NCBI GenBank assembly: GCA_001179505.1
Contig: CDMY01000253.1
Span: forward strand, 83,966-147,965
Direction of reading: 5' to 3'
From: Vitrella brassicaformis
Lineage: Eukaryota > Sar > Vitrellaceae
Length of the DNA: 64,000 nucleotides
Under the pieces are notes generated by a model. The model was not told the DNA's origin and made no database searches. It saw only the letters and a list, made by a program, of their open reading frames with translations. How positions within the stretch are numbered: position 1 is the first letter of the stretch; every line of letters begins with the position of its first letter. Below, piece after piece: positions 11,481 to 23,400 of this stretch. Both the position numbers and the translations under genes were made by a program.

Positions 11481-14400
11481 ATGAACGCCCTCCTGCTGCT
11501 GCTGTTGCTCCTCTGGCGCATCCGCTCCGAGCTGGCCGTCTTGGCCACAATGGCTGCGTTCGTGATCTATGTGCGGACCCAACGGCGCCGCCGGATGGCC
11601 AGGGGTAGTGCAAAGGACACTGTGAAGTCTGCCGAGACCACCCCCACCAGTTCCCTCAGCCCCCCACGGAACGCCGGGAGTCCACAGTCGAGCACGCCCC
11701 GAGATAACGTAAGTCAAAAGGGGGAGGGGCACCCTCTGTGTGGTGTGGATGGTTCCGATGGTTTGTGTGGTTTGTGTGGTTGCAGACCATTCCTCGTGAT
11801 CCGCCGTCTTTGTCGACGCGCCAGCCGTCCACGCCGAGTCGTTCGGTGTACGGCGAGGTGGCGGACATTGAGATCAACTCACAACACCGGCTGGCTGACC
11901 TGCTCGATCAGCCCCGGCGACTCGCACTCGTGCTGCTCCGTAAGCAGAAAACGGCCAGCCGCCTCCCTCGTCGGTCGCATCTGCATGCACCCACCCCGTT
12001 GTGCTGTCTGGTTTGTGCGTCGTCAGGTTTGTGTGCCGAGCGTCACCTGCTGGCCCTCGATATCTACGATGAGCTGGTACGTGTGGGCTATCCCTTCGTC
12101 ATGCCCTCAACCACACCCTCAGCCACCCCAACTCCCACCCTCAGCAGCAGCACCAGCGAGAGCACCGACGTGACGGCCGTCACCCCTCAGCCCCAGCCCC
12201 AGCCCCACCCGCCCAACACGGCCAAGAACTGCGAGGGGTGGGGCTGGGAGGAGGTGTTCACAAGCATCGTGCAGCTGTGCATCCACACCAGCCAGTTCGC
12301 CAAGGCGGCTGGGGTGCTGGAGCGGTTCCGGGCTGACCCGTCGCTGCGTCCCACGCTGCACTTCTACGCGTCCATCATGAACGCATATGCGGCCAAACAG
12401 AGATATGAACAGGTGACATGACAAGTGGGGGAGGGGGAGAGGTGCAGAGACGTGTGTGGGGGGGGATTTCTTCTGTGTGTGTGTGTGTATGTGTGGGTTG
12501 TCAGGCTGTCGGTTTGTATGAGTTTGTGTTGGCGGATGGGCTGCAGCCCGACACCGTCATGTTGTCGTGCCTAATCAACCTCGCTGGTACACAGACAGAC
12601 ATGCTCACCTACACACATCCACACATCTTCTTACCCACACATCCCACCCTCCTTGCCATATTACACGTGTGTGTGTGTGTGTGTGTGTGCAGCCGATTTG
12701 AGTTGGAACGAGAAGGCCATCTTCTTCTTCGAACGACTAAAGGAAATCGGGACGCCATCCGTCAAGTAAATGGCACCTGAATGTGTCTCCCTGCCTCCTA
12801 ATCTTTCGTGTGGTGTGTGTGTGGTGTGCAGGGCGTACATGACGTTGGTCCGCATCTACGGCCGCATAGGCGACTACCAGGCAGCCATGGATACCCTCAA
12901 CGTACCACACACACAGACACACACACATGTCGCCATACTTGGACGTCTGCCATGCGTCGTGTGCTGCTTTGCAAACTGCCCCCCTCCCCTCCCCTCATCC
13001 ACCCCACACACACGTACAGGCGATGGTAGCATCTGGCGTGGAGCCCGACACGCTGCTCATCAACCAGGTGTTGCTGGGCTGTGTCAACGGCGGGCGAGTC
13101 GATATCGCAGAAGACATCATCCAAGGCACTCTCATACACTCACGACGTACGCCAGACAGACAGGGAGGGAGGGAGGGAGGGAGACCGCACAGACAGAGAC
13201 GCGATGAGATGTGGCTGGCCGTCCGCGCCTGTGTGTGTGTGTGCAGGCGAGTTGCTGGACATTGTGTCGGTGAACACGTTGCTCAAGGGCTACACGCACG
13301 CAAACCTGTTTGATAAGGCCATGGAAGCGTTCAACGTACGTATGAGGGTGGGGCCCCGATGGATGTGCGGACAGACGCGACCCCTTGCCCCTTTCGTGCT
13401 GTGCCTGTGCAGTGTTTGCTGGGCGGCGAGTTGCAGCTGGCCCCCAACGACATAAGCTTCAACACACTGATCGACGCGGCCATTCGCACACAGGCAACCA
13501 CTCACACACACAGAGAGAGAATGCGCCAGCACACAAACCACCGAGATACCACAGTTCCCTCTCCTGCCTTTCCCGCAGCGACAGGACAGTGCGTGGGAGT
13601 TGCTCTCGATGATGGAGGCCGCGGGCGTGCAGCCCGACTTCTGCACCGTCTCCACCCTCATCAAGGGCATCGTCAACCTCCCTCCCGTCCCCCTCCCATC
13701 CGCCCACGCGCCATTCGGCTTCCAGGGATCCATGAGACAGCACCCCGACACAGAGGCCGCGCTGCTGCACCGGCAGAGGCACATCGACCGCGTGTTGCTG
13801 CTGCTGGCCAAGCTGTCGGCTCGCGAGCCGCCTGTGTCGTTCGTGGCGGACGGCAAACGCACGGCGGGCAAGTTCCGGGAGGTGAGGGAGAATCCACTCC
13901 ATTGTGGGGGTGCCGATTTGGGCGCGGGCATCATGCGTCTGCCTCGTGTTTGTGTGGTTGTCGTCCGTCTCTAGGCGGTGTTTGACAGTATGTTAGACGC
14001 GTGTGTGGCCATGCGGGACCTGGACACACTGCAGCGGGTAGCCAACAGACCAACAGGGGTGGGGGAGGAGACGGGCAAGGTACATTGTATCTGTGTTGTT
14101 CTGCAGACGTTCAAGTTGATGAAGGCGAATGGCGTGACGCCCTCTGCCGTCACATACGGCACACTCATCAATGCCTTCGGACAGGTAAACACAACCCTGC
14201 CGCCCCCTACCCACACACACGTCGCCTCTCTCTCTCTGTGTGTGTGCGTGTGTGTGTATCAGTGCGGTCAGTTGCCGGCGTGTTTCGAGTTGTGGGATGA
14301 GATGCAGCGCGACGGCCTCCAGCCGACCTCGGTGACCTACGGGTGCCTCATCGACGCCTGCATCAACCAGAACGACCTGCACACGGCACACCGCCTCTTC

Positions 14401-16287
14401 CAGGAGATCCAGCAGCACCCGCCACCCCTGCACCAGCACCAGCAGCAGCAGCAGCAGCAGCAGACGGCGAGTGGTGGTGAGCAGGAGTGCGGGCGGCAGG
14501 GCAACACCATGCTCTACACCACACTCATCAAGGGATTCGCCAAAAGCAGACAGGTCCACACACACACACTTCGAGAAAGAGAGCTCATCTATGCGTGTGT
14601 CACGTCTTGTGTCGTGACCTCTGTCTGTATGTGTCTGTGTATGCCATCCATCCATTTAGACTGACCGTGCGATGGAGGTGTATGAGTCGATGAAGAGGGA
14701 GGGGGTGCCGCGCAACTCGGTGACGTTCAACTCACTCCTCGACGCATGCGCTCGGTAGGTACACAGGGGAGGGCCACACACATCACATCCGCATACCATG
14801 GCTGACATCCATCCATCCACGGCTGCTGGTGTCTGTCTGGTCCTTTGGCCTTTCTGTGTGGCTGGCTGCAGGACTAACGACGGCCGGCTGAATGACGTCC
14901 TGCAGGTAGCTGGACACCTATCCCTCCCTCCATCCATCCATCGATGCTGAGGACCATGGTGTGTCTCTCTCCTTGTTGCTCCACAGGACATGGTGGCTTG
15001 TAAGATCGAGCCCGACCTGATCACCTACTCCATCCTAATCAAAGGCAACTGCGAAAACGGAAAGCTCGACCGGTACCTAACACAACACAACACACACACA
15101 CACACGTGTTCCCGCTCGCCCTTACGTCTCTCCCTGTGTGTGTGTCTGTGTGTGATGCCATGCCATCAATCGGGTCCACAGTGCGGTTGAGTTGCTTTAC
15201 AGTATGAAGGCCAAGGGCTTCGTGCCCGACGAGATTGTGTACAACTCGCTGCTCAAGGGCTGCTCACACGCGGGAGACGTGGCGCTCGCCGAGAAGCTGC
15301 TCGAGGACCTCGCCAGAGACGAAATCAGACCCTCTAACGTCACATTCTCAATACTGGTGCGTGCGGACTCTGTGCTGTGTGGGGCGGGCAGGGCAGGGCA
15401 GGCGAGACACACAAAAAGGGTTGTGTGATTTGTGATATGTGTGTGTGCAGGTGAAGATGTATGGCCGCCTGCGTCTCGTCGAGGAGGCCTTCCAGACCGT
15501 CCAGGAGGTGGGTACGCAAGAGTGGCACACAACACGCCCACCCCACAGCCTCTCTCCGTGGCCAATCTCATCTCATCTCGTCTGGTGTGTATGACCATTG
15601 AGTGCCCATCCATCAGATGAGGGAGGTGTATCAGCTGCAGCCTGGTGTGTTCGTGTACACGACCCTCATCCAGGCATGCGTCAGATCCACACACTTCAAG
15701 CGGGCCTTCGAGGTCTTCCAGGAGATGCAGATGACCGGCGTCGAACCTGATGCAGTCACGTAAGCCACACACACACACACACACGCGCGTGTCTCAACTC
15801 GCAGGCATACACCAGAGGTCCGTCTCTTGTGTGTGTCAGGTTGGGTGCTTTGTTGCTGGGGTGCGTCCATGCCGGCCGTCTCGAAGTCGCTACTCAAATC
15901 GTTCAAATGTGCACAAATCCCCCCCTCCCTCCCTTACACACACACCCATCCATTCATCTCCTTTCTTTCTCATGCGTATGTATGTATGTCAGGGCGTACG
16001 GTCTCCGTTCCCACGTGGAGCTCCAGTCTGCCGGGTACGACCTCCCCCCTCTGCGTCTCATCCCGCCCCCCCACAAGCCGGTGATCCCCTGGCTGCCCCT
16101 GCAGCCCGAGGTCATCAACAACATCATCGCCTCATGCCAGCGCAACTGCAGACACGACCTGGCCGACGAGCTCGTCAAGGTCTGGCAGGAGCACGGCACA
16201 CACACGGGGGACGACTGGCGCTGTGGGGCCAGGGGCGGCAGGGGTGGGGGCGGCATAAAGCGCTACGGCGTACACAACCGCGTATAA
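11481..16287 (+). CDS. Large pentatricopeptide repeat (PPR) protein with N-terminal hydrophobic anchor
   Basis: About 18-20 exons encode an RNA-binding helical-repeat protein. The start MNALLLLLLLLWRIRSE, followed by LAVLATMAAFVIYVRTQRRRR, forms a hydrophobic N-terminus that could be a signal anchor or part of a bipartite organelle leader. About a dozen PPR motifs follow from near 12250 to 15900, for example PDTVMLSCLINLA, PSAVTYGTLINAFGQ, PTSVTYGCLIDACINQ, PDLITYSILIKGNCENG and PDEIVYNSLLKGCSHAG. Introns tend to fall at the same place in the repeat, just before the helix that begins AVELLYSMK or CFELWDEMQ, which suggests intron-bearing repeats were duplicated. A poly-Gln insert lies at 14440-14465. 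The C-terminal domain (16000-16287) is Pro-rich, then Gly-rich. PPR proteins normally act on organellar RNAs; the target here is unknown. No frame breaks were found. Confidence 0.85.
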
Positions 16288-17221
16288 CTAACGGGCAGGG
16301 GGGCATAATGACACCCCAAACACCACACCACACCCCAAGCAGCACATGAATGTGTGTGTAAGGATCGATCCTTCTTGGAGAGCGAGTGGTGCATTGCATG
16401 CAGGTAGGTAGCCTCTGCCGTGTTCGGATGTCTCTGACTAAGGTAGATAAGGTCGGAGGGGAGGGAGGGAGGGAGGGAGGGAGGGAGGGCGGGGCAACAA
16501 TCTCAACGGTCCATTCTCTGTCGTCTGATTTGCCATGACGGGTGGGTGTGTTGTGAGCTGTGAGTGAGTGTGGGTATGCATAACGAGTGCAAGGCAAGGC
16601 AGTGCGTGTGTGTTGGTGCATGATCATGATGTATGGCGGACACACACACACACACACAGAGTTTTGCTTTCTCTGCCCTTCCACCCATCCACACACACCT
16701 GATGGAGACTGCGTGTGCTGCAGTGCTGTGGTTTATTGGCGTGGGCAGACTAACGTTTATCGACCTGGCTGGACTGAGGAACGGACGGATGACACATAGG
16801 CGTTCATGCGCTCGTGCGAATGGGAATGGCATTTTCGGTCCGAACACATTCCACCCACCCATCAGATTGGCTCACACGCAGAAGAGATAAGGCAAGGCTC
16901 AAAAAGTTCGACCCACAAACCGCCCTATCTCACAACCAAATGCAGCGGGCAGCTCAGCAAGGAAGTCAATCGGTCCGGACCTTCTTAGCCCAGCCCGGAC
17001 ACGCAAAGGCTCAGCCCCGCCCGCAGTCAGACGGAAAAAGAGGCAGCAAAGGGAGGGAGGGATACACTCACACCACACACACGGACAAATCGGCCACAGC
17101 ATGACATCACGGAGGATGCATCAAGGAAATGCAGCAAAACCCTTCACGGCTGCATGAGCACAATTGACTCTATTCCCCGGCTCCCTCTCCACCTCCCCCA
17201 CCCACCACCCCATATGGCTAT
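16288..17221. other. Convergent intergenic region, low complexity
   Basis: These 934 bases lie between the 3' ends of the PPR and aldolase-like genes. They contain a GGGA-repeat tract (16455-16494) and short CA/GT tracts. No supportable gene was seen. Confidence 0.6.
16455..16494 (+). repeat. (GGGA)n tract, potential G-quadruplex
   Basis: Around eight successive runs of three or four G are separated by single A (one C near the end), on the strand transcribed as the PPR gene's 3' flank. The pattern meets the usual four-tract G-quadruplex rule many times over. Confidence 0.8.
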
Positions 17222-18186
17222 CTATCCCGTTTCCCCTTTGTCGGCGCGCTTCAGTCGGCGCACGTTGTCCATGGCCTCCTCCACCGTCATGCCAACCGAG
17301 AAGAACCCATGACCCTTCCGAATATACACGCGGTACTCCGGGTATGGGTATGCCTCCGTCAGCTCCTCGAGTGCGGTTAGATCTTCCGGCGTTGAGAAGA
17401 GGGTCTCGTGTTTGCTGATGGGCAGCCCGTTGAGGAGTGCGTCCGCCTCGCTGCTGAACATGTGCCCGTGGATAGCCACACGAGGCATGATGTGGTCCTT
17501 GTGGCCGACGGCCTCCTTCCCCTCTCCCTCGCCCGTCCCGTTGTTCATCAGTGCCGCGTAGAGCAGCGGTGTGTCGCTCGTGGGCTTCTCGGCAGGCGTC
17601 ATGGACAGGTAGTGCACTCGCCACTCCTGGCGATCGAATCCCACGACGATCACAAAATCCCCCTGGTCGATGCTCGGCCGATGATGTGCGGGCTTGCCCG
17701 ACTTGGTCACGACCAGAACGGTCCCATACCCCTCCAGCGGAGTGTCGGTGAGGTGCTCGTGAGTGACGATGAATGCCGCGTTGCCCCCCACGAGCCCATC
17801 GGGCAGAATGGGCATGCAACCCGCTCTCTCCAGCTCAACGAGGGCGTCGGCGAGCTCCCCTGCCAGTCCGATGAAGGAAGGGTTTGCCTTCACCGCTCCG
17901 GGAATGTCCCCCACTCGCTCCACCTTAAATTTGACGCGAGGTCCCCCCATAGTAAGCAGAACCTCCTCTTTGGACGTCATGTGGTCTAGATACCCAGCAT
18001 ACACTGGCGGGCGGCGCTCCCGCAGTTCGCTTCCATGGTGGGGAAGTACCTGATCAATGAGCAACGCAACACACGAGGGGAATAGAGAGGAAAGTAACCT
18101 TACTGTTGTGTGTGTCCACCCCCAACGACATACCATGCGATAGCTGCGAAGATGAAGATCAAGAAGATAGAAAAAAGAGTGCTCAT
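17222..18186 (-). CDS. Class II aldolase/adducin-like domain protein with N-terminal membrane anchor
   Basis: There are two coding exons. The first opens at ATG 18184-18186 with MSTLFSIFLIFIFAAIAWYV, a single hydrophobic segment with no obvious cleavage site. The second runs from about 18030 to the TAG at 17222. Its order of motifs fits the class II aldolase fold: KPTSDTPLLYAAL, at the position of the PSsE..lH motif; AIHGHMFSSEADAL, giving the HxH metal ligands; and YIRKGHGFFSVGMTVEEAM, giving the third metal-binding His. The acidic residue in the first motif is Asp, where fuculose-1-phosphate aldolase has Glu. The N-terminal half (GAVKANPSFIGLAGELADAL) is less typical. Substrate and true activity are unknown; a metal-dependent sugar-phosphate lyase or epimerase relative is the best guess. 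The anchor is unusual for a family that is normally cytosolic. Confidence 0.6.
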
Positions 18187-18380
18187 AGTGGCCGGCTGGT
18201 TGACGGCAACTTGTGTTGTGTGGGGCTGCTTGAAGAACTGCGAGTAACAGAGAATGTGATGATGACCTTCTTCGCCGTGATGCGAGCTCAAATTTAAACT
18301 GGGAGCTCAATTCGCAGACCGGGAGCTCCGCTCCACTCTGCCTGCACTAGGGTTCTGCAGGCTACTCAGCCCGCTTTGCA

Positions 18381-20186
18381 ATGAAACGGCGGTTGTCTGT
18401 CGGGCTTCCACTCGCACAGCTCTTCTTGCTGGTACTATAGGTTCTCTCGGTCTCTCCCACGTGGATTGCATATCAATGATAGTTCTGTCATGTGCTGCCC
18501 GTCTGCAGGGCTGGCGCTTCGGCTGTTTGGCCCAGGATACAAATGTGACTGGAATGGGGAATGAGACGGCGGTGAATGCCAACTACTGGCTGACGGGGAA
18601 GGACCTCATTGACCCAAGCTGGAGCATGCCGTAGGAGCGTTCAAGGGCCCAGCCCTGACCGGGCCCATCGCATTCTTCGCATGTCATTGTTGTTGCATGT
18701 TTCTGCTGCTGCAGAGTGGCGGGCTGGGTGCGATTGAGTCGGCCGTGGAGGAGTCCCTCAACACATACGGGAAGTACCTTCTCGCCAACGCAGCTCTCAC
18801 CAGATTCTCAGAGATATACAGAAACATCAGAGGTGTGTGCCGTGTGTCCCACACACACGTGAATGAACACCGCAAGCAGCCGTTGGCTTTGTTTGTCAGG
18901 GATGGATCCCGATTGTGATGCGAAGGGTGCGGTGTGTGCCTTCGTCTTTTCGCTGCGGGGGGCCGATGGCTCGAGCGGCGAATTCAAAGCACTCAACCCA
19001 AACAAATGCACACAGTCAGTAGGCCAAGAGTGAGGGAAGGCATTGCGGAGCTCTGGGATCACATACTTATGTGTCTCTGTGTCTCTTCGTATGTGTGAGT
19101 GACTGCAGGCGCTGCTGTGTGGTGCCGAGCTTCCGCGGCTCGTCTCCTTCTTCACTGCGCCTCCAGGGTCCGCCAGGCACCACACTGACCTTATTCGACA
19201 ATCTGGAGTGCAAGACAGAGGAGCCTGAGCCAGGTAGCTCGGTACGTTAGGTCTCTCGCATCAGCCGGCGATCGATTGGCGTCGCGATGTGTGCCTTTCG
19301 GTCCTCGCTTCGCTCAGACGTTCTGAAGCTGCCGCGCCTTCAGTACCACTGGCGCATCGCTGCCAAGAGTGGGGAGTCTGACACGATCGAGCCCAACCTG
19401 ATGGCAAACCACATGTGTCCGGAGTCACAGCCCATCGACGTCAAGACGGCTTTGGGTGAGCTCAAGGCGCCCCTCTTCCCGCCCGCCGAGGAGCGGAAGC
19501 TTGAGTCAGTCAGGCCGCATCCACACAAACGAATGCAGGGATGGGCAGGCGAACACACACACACCATCATGTCTCTCTCTGTCCGTTCAGAAAGGTGTGG
19601 CATAACCTCGTCGACGCCTTGAACCTGCCAGTCGTTTATCGCTCCGACCAGATAATGCGTCTGTTTCGCGACCGCCCCACGAGACTTAAAGGACTTCACG
19701 CCATCCTCCACTGCACAGGGTAGCGCCGGCAAGAGAGAAGGGCCTCAGAGCACCTGGCAGACTTACAGACTAGTCTTGTGTGTGTGCAGGTTCCCCTTGA
19801 GTCGTGAGCAGTATGAGCAGCTGTACCTGACGTATCTGCGCACCAATGAGAAGGCGCCCAAGGCCACCCTAGACCCGGCTGTGGCTGTGCTCAGCGAGTC
19901 GGGCAGACAGCAGGTGGCGAAGATCAACGAGGACCCCGACAAGTTTTTCGTCGACTACTTTGCCACCATGCTATATGACGAACCATCGCGGTCCAACCTT
20001 CGGGCCTCTGTGTGCTCCAAGTGCGACCAGCCGTGCGACATCGATTGTCGGCCGATGGAAAGGACGGTGCGGTCGGCGCTGTTTGGTCAGAGAGAGACGG
20101 GCGGGGGAGAGAGCGAAAGGATTGCTGTCGAGAATAGGCCGAGTCAGCAGAAATTTGTGCAGATTGGTGCTAGGACGGAATTGTGA
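18381..20186 (+). CDS. Secreted protein of unknown function
   Basis: There are about eight exons. The start at 18381 gives MKRRLSVGLPLAQLFLL, a plausible signal peptide, followed by an intron. Later exons encode GCLAQDTNVTGMGNETAVNA (with N-glycosylation sequons), LGAIESAVEESLNTYGKYLL, DPDCDAKGAVCAFVFSLRG, LKLPRLQYHWRIAAKSG, VWHNLVDALNLPVVYRSDQI and a final exon from 19791 to the TGA at 20184-20186. Cys residues are spread through the protein (CDAKGAVC, RCCVVPS, CSKCDQPCDIDC), as in an extracellular or luminal domain. I recognise no family. One junction, near 18632-18720, needs an acceptor two bases downstream of the first AG to stay in frame. The start codon lies 194 bases head to head from the aldolase-like gene. 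Confidence 0.6.
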
Positions 20187-20455
20187 TGGTGTATGTGGAA
20201 TATAATGAGTGCACTCAATGGATTTTGAACATGAAAGAGTTATTTATTCAGATGAATGGATGAAATGCAACGAGACACGCACCACGATAGATGTCGTTAA
20301 GTCTACTGAGACACAGAACAAATAGTACACACACAAATGCTACACGACTATCGACATCGGACGACCTACTTACCGCCTAGCGCACTCACTGCATTCCTCT
20401 TACAATGAATGTCACAATAATAATGGCACAAAATCAATCAGACAGATCAAGCGCC

Positions 20456-23400
20456 CTATGCAAAGGCCAGATCGATTTGATTTACATCCGGTATCACTGG
20501 CACACGCCACCGACCCGCCGAGCACATGACATACGCCACATCGCCCTTGTCACCCTTATCAGCACTCGTCGGCTTCCCATTGCTCACAGAACTCCACGTT
20601 ATCCGGCCCGCCTCAATGGCCACCCACGTCCCCTCACCGTATAAACGGTTTGGCAGAACTTCTTCCCTCCCCTATGGCCGGTCGACTCGAGGATCTGAGG
20701 GGGATTTTGGCCTTTCCAGCAGTTGGCTGGATCGCAGCGCCCAGGACCCCACACTGCGTATCGGTTGGCACGTGGAAGCGACTTGCGCACTCTCTTCTTA
20801 AATATATCACACGAGGCTCCAAAAGGCAGGCCGGCGATGGTGGCCTCGGGATGAGCTCGAAAGTAGGCCAGCATGGGTGAGCTCATGATCGGGCCTCCCT
20901 TGCCGTGGCCAACCTCCTGCTTCGTGGGGACGAACCCAACAAGACCGCCCACCGGTTGCCGTGAGGAGCCTCCCAGTGTGATGAAGGCTGAATCGGTCGG
21001 CATGCCAGGTGCAAGAGACACCGCACTAGAGAGCTCTAGGGATGAAGAGGCCCCCTTTCCATCAGCAGAAGAGGATTGCGTCTCGTAGGGGTATTGAAGG
21101 ACGTATGCCGGTGAGCCTCTACTGACATCCAGCCACCGTAGCTGCTCCATAAAAAAAGAGAGGGGCGTCCGGCGATCTAAGCTGAGGACGGGCGGATAAT
21201 CGCCGTCTCTTCTCCTCTGCGCCTCGTTGTCCAGGCCTTCCGAGTGCGGTGACACTTGCCGCGTTCTCCTTCCGCTTGTCAGCCTTGTCCCGCTGTCCGT
21301 CTCTCTGTCGATGGCACCATACTTTCTGATCTCTGAGCGAGATTCATGCCCCACGGCTTCTCCGTTCAAGCCAGCATGTGCAAGTGAGCTTTCGGGTGGT
21401 GGGACGGTCACATCCGCGCCGTATGCATTCTCGTTGAAGTCCTGATATGGAGACACTTCCCCTTCTTTTCGTGTCTTCTTCTCCTTCAGCATGGCAGCCG
21501 ATAAGCGCAACACTGGTGGTACGTGGACTGGTCGGGAGGGGACAAAAACAGCTGTGGGAGGAAGTGTCGCCGTCGACGCTTCCTCCGGCCTCCAGAGGAC
21601 TCCATGCACCGAGAGTGATGGGTCGCCTGTCGCGCGTGGCCTTCCTGGGACAGACGGCTGCATCTGCTGCATCCGTGTGAAGCGGGATCGAAGGCCCTCA
21701 AGTTCAGTCAGCATGTTCTCCTCCCAACTCACTGCTGCGGCGCCTTCAGCAGTCAGTTGATGGGCGTCTTGAAGCCCAAAGCCACCCAGACCCAATAGTA
21801 CAGACGATGAGCTGTTGGATGTGTCATGTGACTCGGTCATGGCAGCGAGAGGCCGCACTTCCACAGAGCAGTGGCTGGACCACAAACGACTCGTCGACGA
21901 GTCGTTGCTGCGGGATGAAGAAGACGAGAAGAAGCTTCTCAGGTGCTGCAGACCCAGAAGGGAGGCAAGGGGCGTCTCTTGCTCACTTCTATACGTCTCA
22001 TGGATGTCCAGTTGGCTTCCTCTGCCACTTTGACACACCCACACTTTGACGCTGCGCTCGTGTGGCTCAGGGGAAGGCTGTGCCATCGGCAAGAGCTCCG
22101 GTGCCGAGCTGTCATTGTCTCTCCGAACCAATGCGAACTGGCCGCACGGCCTCCGTCCGGTTTGTCTCTTGCTGCGGGTAATCCATCAGCTCAAGTGTCT
22201 CTTTCCCGTCCCTGCCGACTGTCTCCGCCACAAACACGACCCCCAGAGGTCGGTCTGTGCCGTTGTCGAAGAGCCGTGAAAGAGAGGTTGTTGCCGTCTC
22301 GTCGGTCTCGTCGCTGGCGTGAAGCGGAAAGACGCTTTGTGACAGGAGCGCAAGGGCCGACAGGAGAGGCGGCAAAGGGGTGGGGGATGAAGGCCCGCCG
22401 GCATCCGCTGAAGGGTCATGCTCTAGCCTCGCATCGGCGTCGAGACCCGACGTGTGCTTGTGCCTGTGGCTTTTGACAGATGAATGCCACAACGCAACCT
22501 CTTGGTCCACTTGACGGGCCAGAGCCACCTGCCGTCCTTCAGCGTCAATAAAGCTCGGCCACACGATGATTGGGTGAATGCCGACCAGCCGTCTCAAGCC
22601 ATCCTCGTAGCTCTCGTCGGTGAGTACAGCGTCGCTCTCCCTCTGGACGAAAGCATGAGCCGCCACGCTCGGATTGAAGTGATGAAGACAATTGGGGTTG
22701 CCCAGTCGATTGAACTCCTGAGCTGGGTTGGCGCAGACGTTCGTGTCTGGGAAGTCGATTTCCGTCACCGCGGCGATTTCTTCATCTTCTTGGATGAATG
22801 AGCTGCTGGATCCCGTGGCGGTGAAAAGGCCCCGGGAGTCGCACTTGGCTGAGCGCGGCTGCGGGCCGAAGAGCGTGCGCCGCAGCATGGCTGACGCATA
22901 CATGTCAAAGGAAGCCCTGCATCCCACTGCAAGGCAAGGCACCCACAGACAGAGAGCATCCAAGTCTGTGTGGATCTTGTGTCTCTGTGTCTGTCTTTGT
23001 GTCTGACTGCTCACTGCTGCATCTGATAGGCAGCTCGGTCCACCTTCCATCTCTGCAGTGCATCTGGCCGACCAGTGACTGGTGCAGAGTGTCGTAGAAT
23101 AGGAAGTTGAAGCTTTCGTCCAGCATGGGGGCGAGCCTCGACGCCCAGTCGCACACCACAAGATGCACGTCACCAGGCTAACACAAACTCACAGAAGAGA
23201 CAAGAACATGCAACAACCACACACTCTTAGCGCAACTCACCTTTCTAGCCATTAGGTGTTTGTCTTTCTCGGGCATCGCCATGGCCTTCATTCTCAACAC
23301 ATTGGTGGTGGCGATGTCCTCCTGGAATATCGACTGGATCACCTGGTAAGGCGACAGAGCACCAAACATATCTTCACACGTCGCCTTGGCACACTTGTCA

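Noticed and set aside
20573-20637. Apparent frameshift near the C-terminus of the sushi gene
   Set aside because: A 65-base intron with donor GTGAGG and acceptor GGGAAG links FCQTVYT to PTSADKGDKG in frame. A missing G in the GGGG run would also work, so I did not count it as a break.
20599-22131. 510-codon frame as a separate gene
   Set aside because: Its first codon is TTG, and it follows directly on the preceding frame, whose stop comes only a few codons later. I treat it as the C-terminal part of the sushi gene after a frame change near 22135, though a separate start at an internal ATG near 22083 cannot be excluded.
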